From assembly GCA_944474755.1 (NCBI GenBank), contig OX104118.1, positions 76,649,865 through 76,713,864 on the forward strand: 64,000 nt of DNA, given 5' to 3'. Shown piece after piece: positions 45,766-58,560 of the stretch (the stretch's first letter is position 1; each line of letters begins with the position of its first letter). This stretch comes from Limnoperna fortunei (taxonomy: Eukaryota > Mollusca > Bivalvia > Mytilida > Modiolidae). The position numbers and the translations under genes were made by a program. The notes beneath the pieces are model-generated. The model made no database searches. It was not told where the DNA came from and saw only the letters and a list, made by a program, of their open reading frames with translations.

Positions 45766-48150
45766 CTAATCACTATCAAAGTCAATTACAAATTTTCGTT
45801 TCCTTCTTGGTCCAACATTTTCTTTGCCATGAACTGTCTCTATGTTAAAATTAAAGTTAAATGTACCACCTTGTATAATAGTTCCTTTTGGAAAAACATC
45901 TGCAAAATTCATACCAGTTGTTTGCATTGCAGATACAATTTGTGTTGGGTCTATGAAGTTGGTATTAGTACTATTGCTTGTTGAAGGAATATTAGAAGTA
46001 CATGTACATTTTTGTATTCAACACATTTTCAGTATTTCTGTTTGTCTTCGAAATACGACTAACATATATTGAGGGTTTCGAATTGGAGGAATTGGACATC
46101 TCAGATATTGGGGTTGTTCGATTTAGAATACTGTAAATGTTTTTTGTTGTTTCATACTGTTTTTTTTTAATAATTATACAAGCTAGCCATACTTTTATGG
46201 CCCGAATGTTGTTGAACAGATGTTAGAGTGACACCCTTATCTAATAGACGACTTATTGCTGTTTTACGTCCTGAATGATTTGTTATTTTTTTTGTTCTTG
46301 TCAATATTAGTTTTTTATTGCACATTTCATGAGACTGTTAAGTTTAGTTTCTCCCACAGGTTGGCATTTATACCACAATTTTGCATTTTCATTTCTGTTT
46401 ACTCCTAGATAGAATGGTGATTCTGGCTCCATCATTTCTGCAGGACGTTGACCGAGATACTGAAAATAAGTAATAAGATGTTCATATGAAGAACAATGCC
46501 TTTTAGATTTGTATATTTTTATTCAAAGGTTAAATTTGAAATTTCAAGAAAATCTGGTTAAAATTTTAAATTTTGTTAAAAATTGAGCTCTACGAGCTCA
46601 TCTGATATAAAGGTGAGTTGAGGATTTGGTTAAAAAAATCCTTTTGAATTTAAAGTGAGTCATCCAATAACCAAGAAATTAATTTGGCATGGCCTTAAAT
46701 TAGATGTAGAAATATGGTTGGGTGGAGCATTTAATACATTTTTTTATTTTTCAGGATACTACTAGTATATAAGACACCCTCTAGATACTGATTATGTGTT
46801 GCGTTGTATATATTGTAACACTTTTTGGTGTCTGTACAGGTCTGATTAGTTGCAGCATAGATGTACTGAATTCTTATGTAGTAATACTACCAACCACACT
46901 ACCTTCAGGTACATATTGATGTGACATTTTCTTTCATTAGTTTCATTAGCCCATGACTTGGGGGCATATGCCCTGGTGTTCCTGGTGTTTGTTCCATCCC
47001 TAGTTTTTGTCAATCTTTCATTATATACTAGTCTCTGTTCACCTGACGGTCAGTTTCCAAAATAACTTCCCCCCATTTCAGCTGGCGATTTTCATGAGAG
47101 CCACGTAGCTTCAGCAGCATTGGATCTATTTCCAAAACCAAGTTGTTTAAGATTTTTCTTTTTTGCTCTCAGACACTCCCGTTATTTGGCAAATAACTGA
47201 TCTGTAACAATATCATGCCCATAATTATTGAGCCGTAAATAGCGGTCAACCATTGACTTAAAACCATCCAGAGATCTAGGTTGGTACTGGCTTTCATTTT
47301 CATTATATACTAGTCTCTGTTCACCTGACGGTCAGTTTCCAAAATAACTTCCTCCCATTTCAGCTGGCGATTTTCATGAGAGCCACGTAGCTTCAGCAGC
47401 ATTGGATCTATTTCCAAAACCAAGTTGTTTAAGATTTTTCTTTTTTGCTCTCAGACACTCCCGTGATTTGGCAAATAACTGATCTGTAACAATATCATGC
47501 CCATAATTATTGAGCCGTAAATAGCGGTCAACCATTGACTAAAAACCATCCAGAGATCTAGGTTGGTACTGGCTTTCATTTTCATGAGCACCGGGGTCTT
47601 TTGTTTCTTTTCTGATGTCAATGAAAAATTCTTGCAAGTACTAGTCAAGTTGAATTGGGGGGATTTTTGAGGTTCTCTGTTTTCAGATTTTATGTTTATT
47701 AAAAGGTTTTTATTGTAGTCATCATTTTTCTATGAGTGTTTTTGTTTTAGAAATTCCTGTCTTTGATTTTCGTCACTTTGTACTAATCTTCCACAGAAGG
47801 TGGTGGAACCTTGTGAAATTTGGATATTTTTATTTGATTCCATAGACATTTCAGCTAAGTGTACTATTTTGTCAATTTCTGTTAATGTTACATAATCAAC
47901 TTCTTCAAAGGAATCACTTAGAAAATCTAAATTTGATAAAAGATTTTCACTTGAAGTGCTAGTAGTAGCAGGAGCTCTTTGTACTGTAGTTGATGGGCTG
48001 GGCACATTTGACATTGTTATCTTGAAGGTGTAAGAATTAAATGATGGTGATGTATAACCAATGTCAAAATTTGCTGGTTCAATATCAGTTGTGTCCTCTT
48101 AAAAATTCATCAAAAAGACCACTGTAACTTTCGGGCCCGTAGTTTTCCAT
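45766..48150 (-). pseudogene. Tyrosine-recombinase-like (DUF3504/Crypton-type) gene, broken
   Basis: Minus-strand order: ATG at 48150 ('MENYGPESYSGLFDEFL'); a frameshift; an acidic Ser/Thr-rich N-terminus (48014-47730); a core-binding-like part ('LQEFFIDIRKE', 'SMVDRYLRLNNYGHDIVTD', 'LKQLGFGNRSNAA'), tandemly duplicated; a catalytic part with 'LRGSHENRQLKWGEV' (first Arg); '[18 protein letters not shown]'; a GT/AG intron (46460-46902); 'PAEMMEPESPFYLGVN'; 'NHSGRKTAISRLLDKG' (H-x-x-R box) and 'SGHKSMASLYNY' (last His and Tyr); and a C-terminus 'FPKGTIIQGGTFNFNFNI', ending TAG at 45766. Lesions include frameshifts (near 48110, 46300 and 46150-46050), an in-frame TAG in one duplicate near 47540, and an apparent deletion between 'NAAEA' and 'LRGSHE'. 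Related host genes (ZMYM2, QRICH1, KCTD1 types) carry this domain. The spliced structure suggests a duplicated gene rather than a transposon copy. Confidence 0.82.
47021..47584 (-). repeat. Recent 282-bp tandem duplication inside the pseudogene
   Basis: The units 47021-47302 and 47303-47584 differ at about three positions. One difference makes a TAG in the upstream (5') copy of the coding strand where the other has AAG. It duplicates the core-binding segment and the first catalytic Arg. Confidence 0.95.
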
Positions 48151-48539
48151 TTTTTCAATGCAATTGTCGTGATAGCAGTCGAATTTAAGCAATATTTTAT
48201 TTTTTTTATTTTTGTATGCATGCATTTTTTTCTGTTGGATGAATAAAACGAGAACAAAATTGTTTCATTCAAATTTTAAAACACTATTTTTATCCATTTA
48301 CGGTATGAACCTTTCGTCACCTTTGTTAACATTTTCGTAATGTTTGTTTTCCTTAATATTCATGAGCCTTGATCAGCCTTGATCAGCGATGCACGATTGG
48401 TCAAAAAGTTAGGCAGATTCTTCCGCTATGTGTTTGCGCATGACAATAACCAACAGCTGATAATTTCTAGCGTCACAAGTAGGTGTTCTACTGAGCGTTG
48501 ATACTTATTTTATTGGTAGTAAAGATCAAAGGAAATTGA

Positions 48540-51230
48540 AACAAATTACCGATAAATAATGAATAACGACTTTAACTTTCACGTTGATGATCCAAACGAC
48601 TCGGACGCGCACGGACACACTCTTGACCTTCTAATTACCAGAGAAAACGCGCCGCTATTGCCCTTGGTACCAGTAATTTGAGATCCAGGTATATGCGACA
48701 ATAAAGGTAATTCAACGGTTGACCATTTCGCCGTATCTGCGTTCATTGACATTAATAGACCACCGAGAAGGCGAGAAACTCTTTCATGCCGTAAATGAAG
48801 GATATCGAACTTGCTTTTACATCCGACATTCGAAATTCAAGTTTTGACTCAAATTCCGTTTCAGTCGAAGATCAAGTTGATAATTACAACTCCAAAATAA
48901 AATTTGTGCTTGACTGTCATGCACCACTACAAACAAAGCAAATCACTATTAGACTGAACACCGAGTGGTATAATTCTGAGCTTCTCGACGCTAAACGTGA
49001 ACTCCGAAAGGCTGAACGTCGTATGAGTAAAACCGGATTGATGATCGATAGACTCATTTACAAGAAAAAATGTTCTTATGTCACCAAACTACTTTTTCAA
49101 TCAAAAAGGAATATCTTTCTAACAAAATTTCTGAACTTGGGAACGATCAAAAGCAGCTTCAAAAACTTACCAACAATCTGATGGGAAAAACGACTGACGT
49201 TCTTCCTACACACAATTGCAGTCTGGATCTTGCGAATAAACTAGTAAAATTGAAACTATTCGAAACGACTTAAGTTCTTTGACTAAATTGGATACTTTAG
49301 ATTTTCTTTCTTCGGATGTCAAGTTTGAAGGTGATGCTCTTACAACACTCTCAACAGCTTCCATTGTTGAAGTCAGAAAAATCATCATGAACTCACCATC
49401 TAGGTAGTGCGAATTAGATAAAATGCCGACTTCTCTTCTGAAACATTGTATTGAGGACATTCTTCATGTGATCACTCACATCATCAACATGTCACTTGCC
49501 GAAGCAACTGTACCGAAATTATTTTCGTTAAGCAATTGTCAGACCGCTGCTAAAAAACCGGAGCTTGATCGTGAAGTACTCAAAAGCTATTGTCCAGTTT
49601 ACAATCTACCTTTTGTTTAAAAAATGTTGAAGATAGTCTCTGCTCGTTTAGAATCACATTTACAGCTCAATTCTTTAAATGACGATGTACAATCTGCATA
49701 CAGAACTGGTCATTCCACAGAGACTGCCATAGTACTCGTACATCACGACTTAACTGCTGCCATCGATAAGAACTGCTGTTCGGTGCTATTACTGCTAGAT
49801 TTGTATGCAGCCTTCGACACGATTTATCATACAATACTTCTGACTCGACTGGATCACTCATATGGAATACGTGATTCCGCTCTATCTTGGTTTTAATCAT
49901 ACTAAGAAGGGAGATGTCAGACTGTTGCCATAGGCTCACCAAATCAGTTTCGAAACTTTGGCGTTCCGCAAGGTTCAGTGTTAGGACCGAGGCCCTATTG
50001 CATGTTTTCGAAACCAATTGGAGAAATATGTAAACAGCATGACATGCTCTACCATTGTTATGCGGACGATTCACAAATTTAATTAGTGCTAGAACCATTA
50101 GATAACTAGACAGGCATTTCCGTCCGTCTGGATGACTGTTTTAAAGACATCAGTTTATGGATGAGAGTCAATCTACTAAAGCTAAACCAAGACAAGACTC
50201 ATTATATTCACACCAAAACATCGAGCTAAAGATCTTCAAACTTGTCTGCTAACTCTTGATGGTACGATAGTGACAGACGTGACAAGCGTTAAAACCCTTG
50301 GTGTTCTTCTAGACCAAACACTCAGTAAGGAGCAGCACGTTTCGGCTGTCTCAAGATCTTGTTTCCACCAAATTTGAAACATCGGAAGAATCCGTTCTTA
50401 CATTAGTGACAATGCTTGCAAAACGCTAGTCCATTCACTTATTACATCAGGTTGGACAATGGAAATGCACTCTGATATGGTGTAAATACTTCTGCATTGT
50501 TCAAATTGCAAAGAGTACAAAACGCTGCCGCTCGCTGATAGCTAGACGCAAGAAATACGATCACATTACACCAGTGTTGATCGATCTCCATTGGTTGCCT
50601 GTTCAATTTCGATGCCAATTCAAAATGTTATTCTATGTTTTAAGAGCACTTCACGGCAAAGCTCCAGTATATCTGCAAAATCTTTTGACAATTTACAGAC
50701 CTGCTAGATCACTACGTTCAGAAAACACTACCCAACTTCATGTGCTAAGAATAAAAACTTAGACATACGGTCTGAGAAGATTTGACATGGCAGCAGCCAT
50801 TTTGTGGAACAATCTTCCCGGTGATTTGAGAATCTTGGACAGTGTTGATGTTTTTAAATCTAATTTGAAGACTTATTTATTTAGATTGGCATATCGTAAT
50901 TTTTATGAGTTTTATGTTAACGAACATTATGTATTCGTAATTTTTTATTCATTGATATTTTTTAATTCTTTTATTATGAATCCCTGTAGTTTCTTCCTCT
51001 TAAAGTTTTATGATATTATTTGTTTTTATCTTTGTTGGTGGATATTTTAATGGCCTTTGGTATTTTGTCACGCAAGGTAACTTTTATCTTTTAATATTTT
51101 ATTTACTAGTTCAGTAATTTATCTTAGAATCGTTACAAATGTTTTATAATTTTTCTTTGAACCTTTATTTATTAAGTTCTATAGCATTCGGGTAAATTTT
51201 AAATGTTAAAGTAATTATGCATTTTCTTTT
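48540..51230 (+). pseudogene. Decayed CR1/L2-type LINE, plus strand
   Basis: Pieces in order: the C-terminal half of an APE endonuclease ('DFNFHVDDPNDSDA', 'HGHTLDLLITREN', with the link between them deleted); a linker (48795-49181); reverse transcriptase from about 49423 ('SYCPVYNLPF', 'AYRTGHSTETAIVLVHHDL', 'LLLDLYAAFDTIYH', 'FGVPQGSVLGP', 'CYADDSQI', with the YADD box present at about 50060-50072); and the C-terminal signature 'LHWLPVQFRCQFKML' through 'LWNNLPGDLRILDSVDVFKS' (50574-50890), typical of CR1/L2/Rex-type elements. Stops and frameshifts occur throughout, and the 5' end is truncated within the endonuclease. The strand is opposite to the three other LINEs. Confidence 0.87.
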
Positions 51231-51292
51231 CCCGCCATCAGCACACCTTTTTTCCCGCCATCAGCACATACCTCACCGTGTGTAACGGATCA

Positions 51293-52150
51293 TGGAGTTA
51301 GAGTTAAAGTTAAAGCTTTATTTGAACTACAAGTTTGAGTCGGATACCGAGTTAAATTTCGAGTTTGGGTTGGAATTCAAGTTACCCTTCGAGTTGACCA
51401 TCCACTAAACTTCGAGGATGACTTCGAGTTAGAGTTCGAGTTCAAGTTAAACTTCAAGTTAACTTGTTCATTATTTTTAGTGAAAAAAAACAATTGAGGT
51501 ACTATTTGGGTGTATTCATTGTTAGACTTATCCAAAACTAATTATATTTAAAGACGAAATTAGTTACCTCCTCCCTGGATACAGTTCACAATATAAAAAA
51601 GTAAAATTATTACATGTTGCACACATGTGGACCTTATCCTTTGCAGTTCCATTGAGTGCTTACAAAGTCACATATATGAGTTAAAAATTTTGCTGTTTCG
51701 TACCTGTTTCATCATTTGGTTAAAAAGAATGTTTCATATTTGTTTGTTGATTTGACATCCCAGAAGGAAGCCTTGCTCATCTTCTAGGGATATTATGATT
51801 GTTTGTTTGTTTGTTTGTTTAAATATTGTTTAACGCCACTTTCAGCAATTTTTCAGCTATATCACGGTGCCCAGGTTTTATTGGGGGAGGAAGCCGGAAG
51901 GGATATTATGATTCACATGTAAATTTAGGTGTAACTACGTTTGTCAAGAAGTTTAATTTTAATCCCCTTTAACAATATTTTTAAAAGGGGTGTTTGTTAA
52001 ACATGATAATGACTCTAAATATACAAATAATTATATGAATTTAACTTCAAACTCCTACTCAAACTAGTAGTTAACTCAGATTATCAACTCCAAGTGTCAC
52101 TCGAATTCAACTCGAACTCCAAATTGAACTTGAAATCAAAGTTCAGCTAA
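51293..52150. repeat. Irregular GAGTTN arrays in inverted orientation
   Basis: 51293-51470 is filled with GAGTTCGAGTT-like hexamers. About 52040-52150 holds the complementary type (AACTCGAACTCC). Together they form a loose inverted repeat around about 570 bp that contains the SINE fragment at 51801. Confidence 0.65.
51801..51898 (-). mobile_element. Truncated SINE with perfect 15-bp target duplication
   Basis: Flanked by AGGGATATTATGATT at 51786-51800 and 51899-51913. On the minus strand it begins within the core (TTCCGGCTTCCTCCCCCAAT) and runs to 'AGTGGCGTTAAACAATATTT' and a (CAAA)n tail. It is the same family as 18785-18936 but shorter at the 5' end, as expected of LINE-mobilised copies. 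Confidence 0.92.
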
Positions 52151-52159
52151 AAATCTAAC

Positions 52160-54400
52160 TTTATGATCCCCTAAAACTATAACTTGCACATTGTGCAACC
52201 GAATAAAAATTCAGCTATGATACGATCACTTTTACTTTACCACAGCAACATTGAAAGTTTATCTTATGTTTTTTGTAATATGACACAGCACTCTAACAAC
52301 ATGTTAAATTGAAACTCTGCTGTCAGAACCAATTAATTTTTTTTATCTTGTTCTGGAAAGGTTTAAGATGTTTATGCGTTCTATTTATAAGTGACTGGAA
52401 TATGGTCACAGCATATGCAGACTTTACAAGTCATTTTGTACACAAGCTGATAGTATAGACAATTTTGATAATGAAGGTGTATCTCTCTAATAGCAAATTC
52501 AAAGGGACTTGTGGCAAGTCTATGTATTTGTGTATCCTCCCGAGACCCAAACAATTTCACAAACTAGACCAAAAAAGTCCAGGTGGTCATCGTATTTACG
52601 ATTCATTTAATACAAGGGAATAAGCTTTATTGCCTGCGTCTAACATTGTGACATTTGATCATGCTAAATGTATACAATTGTCTACAGTTTGGATTATATG
52701 CTAATATCTGTAAGCGTCATTGAGGTATTAATAAAATCTGTCATTGATTCAAGGGTAATCACTATTATAAAATGTTATTCAATATATATGACACTTGATG
52801 ACCCAGAAGGAATCTACATTTTAATTGTGGTTTCAGTTCTGTATCTTTTATAGTTAAGGAGGTGATCTGAACAATAATAACTAAATATCAAAAAGGGTGA
52901 TCTTCACCTTTAAGCTTGTGACCTCTTGCAAGGTCAAGGTCAATAATGACCAATAGGAAGATCGTATGTTATCATATGTTTTGACTTTTTATAATAAATG
53001 TCGTCGATCCGGTGGAAATAACTTTACAAAGTATCAATCAATATATATGAAATTTCAAGACCTTAAGCTGCCTTACATTTTTGTCAAGGTTTAGTTTTCT
53101 ACCTCTAGTTAAGAAGATCTGCACACACCACAACGTAAAAACTAGAATGAGACTTTTACCGCAGACTTTGTGACAAGGTCAATATCGATCATAACAAAGA
53201 GTGAAATTTCACCGAAGTCTCTATCACACCTGGTTCATTAGATAAAATATTACAAAATCAACTTGCAATGCCAAAGGGGAGAATATCATATAAGAAGGAA
53301 ATAATTTTTTCTCATGACATGTAACAATTTATCATTTGCTATGTAGAAACAACTTTCATTTCAATATCGTTTACTATTTGAAAGTTTATCTGCACACAAA
53401 CATTTTTTCTGACAAGGGAAAAAACTCTGTAGAGAAAAAGGATTTGGTGTACCAGTGTTAACTGCAAAAGTGTATTATCCATTACAACCATGTTACAAAC
53501 TGTCTTTACATGTCGTGTCGTGATAAAATTTTATAATACGAACAGAAGAACATGGCGGAAAAAAGAAAAAAGCTGACAAAAAATAAGTAGCTTCACTCTA
53601 AGCCTGAAAAAGTAAAAATTCCTAAGAAAATGATGACTATACCAAAACAAAGTCAAACATCTTTAAACTCTGATCAACATCCTTTGAGTTAAGCACCAAC
53701 CAATGTGAATATCCCTTAAATATTTAGCGCGTAAGAAGCACAACATGTCAAGTATGTTTTTTTATCCGATTATCCGATATGGTTTATAAACCTTATGTCA
53801 ACAACGAAAATGTTCTCAAAAATACATAGTTTTAAATATCTAAATCCTTGTATAAAAACTAAAAGAGAAAAACATTTCAAACCGGCGCTGTCTAACTCAT
53901 ATATATTAATAAACAAAATTTGTCTACCTGAAACAAACGGGAGGTCGAAGTTGTACATGCTGACCAGCTTGAAGAAGCAGTCGTCTCTAGATGACCGCTC
54001 TGTTTTATAGAATTTGCATCAATGGCCGTCTAGTTATGTAATATTCGTGTAGCCTTAAAGGACTCTTTCTACTCTGCCAAAACTTCTTTAAACACTTCAC
54101 CTATGCAAAACTACACTACAATTAAAAGATAATTAGCCCTCCTAAAACCAAATAAAATTCTTTTTAATAACTAAAAACTGCTTATGCTAATTTTATCGAG
54201 CATTCATATCAATGATTATTATCTCTTCAACTGCTGACGTGCATGTCGCCATGTCGTCATCTATGAAATCAATAGCATTCAATGATTTTTTTTTAAGGCG
54301 GAAGTTTGTATACTGATGTTAGCAACATCTTACATATAAAGGCAAGCAACAAATTTACGATATATTTTTACATTTATTATGCAAATAACCTCAATCCATT
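52160..54400. other. Noncoding stretch, no gene seen
   Basis: No gene is supported. CAAGGTCAAGGTCAAT occurs at about 52930-52945. The overlapping open frames near 53770-54010 have no recognisable features. Confidence 0.5.
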
Positions 54401-54499
54401 ACTGTTTTCAACTAAGGGACCAGATACGTTTGTCTAATTTTTGCAAAACAAACCTGCTAAACTACTCAAACAAGGGTTTGTTGCACCTAGGTTGATGTT

Positions 54500-54870
54500 A
54501 TTTCTCTATGGTCGTCACCATTCCTTAATTGATCGTTATGGGAAATCTGTGTCTCAAATACGATCTGACATGTTTGCTGAGTCATAGGTAGTGATTCCTA
54601 TTCCTGGATTGGACTTTTCCCTAGACATGACAATGAGTAACTCGACGGGTGTCTAATTAGAGGCAAGCACTGCTTACTAGTCCGGAGCACCTGAGTGCAC
54701 CCATGGTTTTTATTGGGTTCGGGTTACTCTCTTTCTGTTTTTTTGTGTTTTGGGGTTTTGTTTTGTGTTTTGTCTACATCCGGATTTGTAACGGTCACTT
54801 GACTTTTGGCTCTAGTTTTCGGTCAGTTTTCTTTGCTATTTTTAAGGTAACATATAAAATTTACTTTTTG
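54500..54870 (+). repeat. Mussel-type dispersed repeat (CCGGAGCACC tail), copy 2
   Basis: Contains 'GCTTACTAGTCCGGAGCACC' then 'TGGTTTTTATTGGGTTCGGG' and a T/G-rich tail, parallel to 8860-8990. The open frame 54703-54927 is a translation of the T/G-rich tail and not a gene. Confidence 0.65.
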
Positions 54871-54984
54871 GTTGTTTTAACCAGTCTAACATGGCAAAAA
54901 AAGATTTTATATAATGCCGTTTCATGATGTCTTACTTTCTCCAACGACAGTTCAAGATCGCATTGTTATTGATAGTCACGATTA

Positions 54985-55310
54985 TAACCACTTGAAATAA
55001 GCGGCAAAGGTCAGAAGGTTTTCATTGGCGAACATCGATTTTATTATGTAAATGTTGCATTTTCGCCTTATGATGGGTATTCTCCCCATCATGGTCCAGG
55101 TACATGTATATGGGATTTAATAAACTCGATTGTAGATAATTTACCGGATAATATAATAAGTAGTTTTAGAATGATCTAAGTCTGGTTGTTGTTGATGATA
55201 GTGTACCTGATGAGTCAGCTATTAGAGACCATAAAATTAAAGTACACGTTGCTGACATGCTATCATTAGACTTATCACACTCCTATAGTTGGTCAAAAGA
55301 TTGGGCTTAT
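54985..55310 (+). pseudogene. Unrecognised coding relic
   Basis: A plus-strand frame from about 54994 reads 'GQKVFIGEHRFYYVNVAFSP', then 'YDGYSPHHGPGTCIWDLINS', and ends at a stop near 55180. After a frameshift the sequence continues 'SLVVVDDSVPDESAIRDHKI' and 'VHVADMLSLDLSHSYSWSKD' to about 55310. The composition is protein-like and unlike the AT-rich surroundings, and the two pieces join in a sensible order. I do not recognise the family. It directly follows a mussel-type repeat, so a transposon origin is likely. Confidence 0.5.
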
Positions 55311-55319
55311 TAAATCCTT

Positions 55320-58040
55320 TTTTTATTTGCGTAGATAATTGGGTAATAATCCGGTCTTTCTTGGAGGTCTAGATAAGTTACTGATGTACTTGTACACGCA
55401 CATATTTGTGGCTTAGCTAAAAACAAATGCAAAATGAAATATACAGAAAGATAAAATATATATTTATAATACATGTGATCAAGCAAAAATTCTACAAATG
55501 TTAAAATATCATGTAACAAGAACAGTACTGATTAAAATATACATATCTGTTCTTTGGACAGTCTTGGAGTATAGCGATATATTACGGGATAACTGTACTC
55601 TATATATAAGCAAATCTTATTGAGATCGTACAGGTAAAGCCGCAAAATAATTACACTTTTCTTTGTTAAATCTTCTGAATAAAAATGATAAAAGTTAATT
55701 GTCTGGGAGTCCTTACATAAGCAAGCATCACCTTGTCCTTAACCATTTGCGTCTTCTGTTTTGTAACACTATTCCATATATTTAAATCACTTTGCCAAGC
55801 ACAATAAACTCTTGGAATAAAATACAAACATTTTCTAAGACCAGTCCTTCTTTGGTGTGCTTATGAGGCGCAAATACACCTTTGTCAGCTGAGGAATGAA
55901 GCCAGCAACTTCAATTTCGCATAACTGTTGTTAAAAGTAAGTGTGCAGAGTGCAAGACTTTAGATTTAGACCGATTAGTCGACGCTAGAGCTTAAATTCG
56001 GGTAATTGAATGAGAAAAATTAATTATCACGAATGACGTTTTCCAACGTCGTATAAATGACAAATTTGTATGGCAATCATAAATCTTAGAATCGCAAGCT
56101 GATCATTGTAAAGTTCTAAGTTCTATATTCCTATTTACTTGGTCAGCAGTACTGTCTCTGTCATTCGTTGTTCTGTTTCTACAGGGTATTTTTCTATTTT
56201 ATACATTTTTGAAGTCACTTTGTGTTTTACTACATTGATATTTCTATTGTGTTCATGGTAGTCAACCTAGATTATAACCTTTACCTTCTGTATTTAGATT
56301 TACCTGTAGTTTCACTTTCAGTCTTAATTAATTATCCCAGGTATCTTCTTACCTGTACTTCCACTTTGTTTATTTCCTGTTGTCATCATTGTGTACCACA
56401 AAGATGATGGGACCATCACATATTTATCCGTTTTTCAGAGCCATCCATATATAGGGGAACACTATGTAAGTTGCATTTTTGTAAATAAGGTTTATTCTTT
56501 AAATGTGCAGAATTACTTGTTTTACACTAAAATAGTACATTATATGATTTTGTATGATATTTTGTGTTGAGTATTTTTTAAGGTTAAAACTGCTTTTCAC
56601 ATAACAATTTTATAATGCGTTTAAAAATTAGTTACTTGGGAATTGTACACATGTACGCTATATGTGATAATTTAAGTAGCATTTATAGTTTAACATCTTC
56701 CATAAATTTTCATTATTATGACGATATATTTGTTTTCGACATCTATGAAACTTAGGGTTTATCTTTGAATTGTAATTAAATTGTTTGTAGTTTTTTAATG
56801 TGTTTCCACATTCAATTCTATAAGTACAAATTAAAGTACATTGTATTTTTATTTTTTTTATTTTTTTTTGTTGCTTTTTACCACCTTACTTAATAATCAC
56901 CAACTGTGTGTCTACACGTCATGTCATCATTTGGGACAATTAAATAATTATATGGATATATTGTGTATTTTGATTGCTTAACTATCTGCTAAGCACCGAG
57001 CGGAATATTCGTCACATTCTAATCTTTATAGGATAAATCTAATCTATTCCCATTCTAGCAATAGCGGTTCGTTATAAAAAGGAATTAAAACTGCGTCACT
57101 ATTACTACTGTTACATTACCTTCATTATTAATATCTACAAACACTCAATGAATGCAATAGGTACAAATTTAGGTTTTCTCCCGATTTGTTAATTTATAAC
57201 TAACAAATGTAATTGAGAAAGTTTAAATCCAGTAGTTATTCATATGCATCGGACGTTAACTATTAGTTTATTATTTTGCTTAATCAAGCATAATGCAATA
57301 AAACAATAGCTCTTTCTTGTATATGTCTGATTGGAGGTCTTACATAAATTCTGAACAGGTAGGTCATTTAATTTTAGATGTAAACCTGTTTAGAATTTAC
57401 CATCTTCCAATATTATAATGCTCTCAATAATTATTGTAAAAAAATCTTGAACTCAAATGTAATAATTTTTAGACCCTAATACCAACAAACTTAATAGCCC
57501 CTAATTTTAGGGAGCACACATTACTTGCAAAACACCCTATTTGTTCAAAGGATTAGCCCTTAAGCAAAGAGTTATTCCTTACATACCTATTTTGTCGAAT
57601 AATCAACAATACTAACTTAATTCTGTATTTATTTATTATGTCTCCACTCTGCTCCCAGGGTACTCAGTGTTGTGGTGATTTAATTTTACTATGCTACACA
57701 TCTAAACATACATTTTATTGCACACATTACTTACACTTTGTCCCTACTGATACAGTATAGAGGAGTAGTCTATGAGTTGGCTGAAACATGCCTGTCAATA
57801 ATTTATCATTTAATTATGTGGATAAAATTTATAGACCCTACCCGTTACCAAATACCCATTTATTTTTTATCAAACAAATGGTTTAACTGGATTTCAGAGT
57901 TTATAAAACAAACTTGAATTCCATCCATTGTTGATAAACCAACTCTTTATGTGATTTCCTACTTTTTTCCTTTCATATTTTTATAACAGTATCAAATATA
58001 ATCTATTTGGTAACATGTCTCACATTTAAAAGATATCAAA
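55320..58040. other. Noncoding stretch, no gene seen
   Basis: AT-rich. The only splice-like item is 56439-56465 on the plus strand, 27 bp between TTTTTCAG and GTAAGT ('SHPYIGEHY' in one frame), which cannot be tied to a gene. Confidence 0.45.
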
Positions 58041-58045
58041 TTATA

Positions 58046-58335
58046 ATTTTTAATATCAATTGTAAATCTCAAACGGTCTAACCGCTATGTATTTTCTTAT
58101 ACAGAGCAAATGATTACAGTGTTCACTGCACATGGTTATTGTACTCATGCACACACTACACAAGACACGTATATGTTTGTATGTGTCTGAACTTGTATAA
58201 TGGCGAAAAGGTAAGCGGTATACGTTATCAATGCTCCAAAACATAGCGTTAAAGGAAGCAAGATAAAGCATAATTAGGGCAAGGTGAAACGGTAATGGTA
58301 AAGTCCAAAACTTTTGGTCGAAAGATATGAATATT
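58046..58335 (+). repeat. Duplicated block with conserved 52-codon frame, copy 1
   Basis: About 85-90% identical to 60736-61003. From a stop before 'CTATGTATT' to the TAG near 58248, the frame containing 'CTWLLYSCT', 'HVYVC' and 'LYNGEKVSG' is open in both copies. A candidate acceptor (TTCTTATACAG) and donor (GAAAAG|GTAAGC) also occur in both. It could be coding relics or exons, or a plain repeat. Confidence 0.6.
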
Positions 58336-58435
58336 TTAATACCAAAAAAGACGGTTTTTGTCATCTTTTGGTTGGTCATTAAAGTCGCATTATCTAAGAT
58401 TACCAGATTATCAAGCGTGTAGCAGTATTTTCTTA

Positions 58436-58560
58436 CCCTTCCTGAGCACCTTGGTTTAAAGTAGTGTTCGTGTCACTTCGTTTTGTTTCATTTGTGTTAT
58501 TTCTATTAGGTTTGTGGTTGTCCCTTCTTTCTTTCAGCTTTTGTTTTGTCTGTCATTTAC
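58436..58560 (+). repeat. Mussel-type dispersed repeat tail, copy 3 (diverged)
   Basis: 'CTTCCTGAGCACCTTGGTTT' then 'GTGTTCGTGTCACTTCG' and a T-rich tail, in the same order as copies at 8.9 and 54.7 kb. Confidence 0.45.

Noticed and set aside
56439..56465. 27-bp microexon-like sequence with perfect GTAAGT donor
   Set aside because: No neighbouring exon on the plus strand could be joined to it; single splice-like sites are common by chance.
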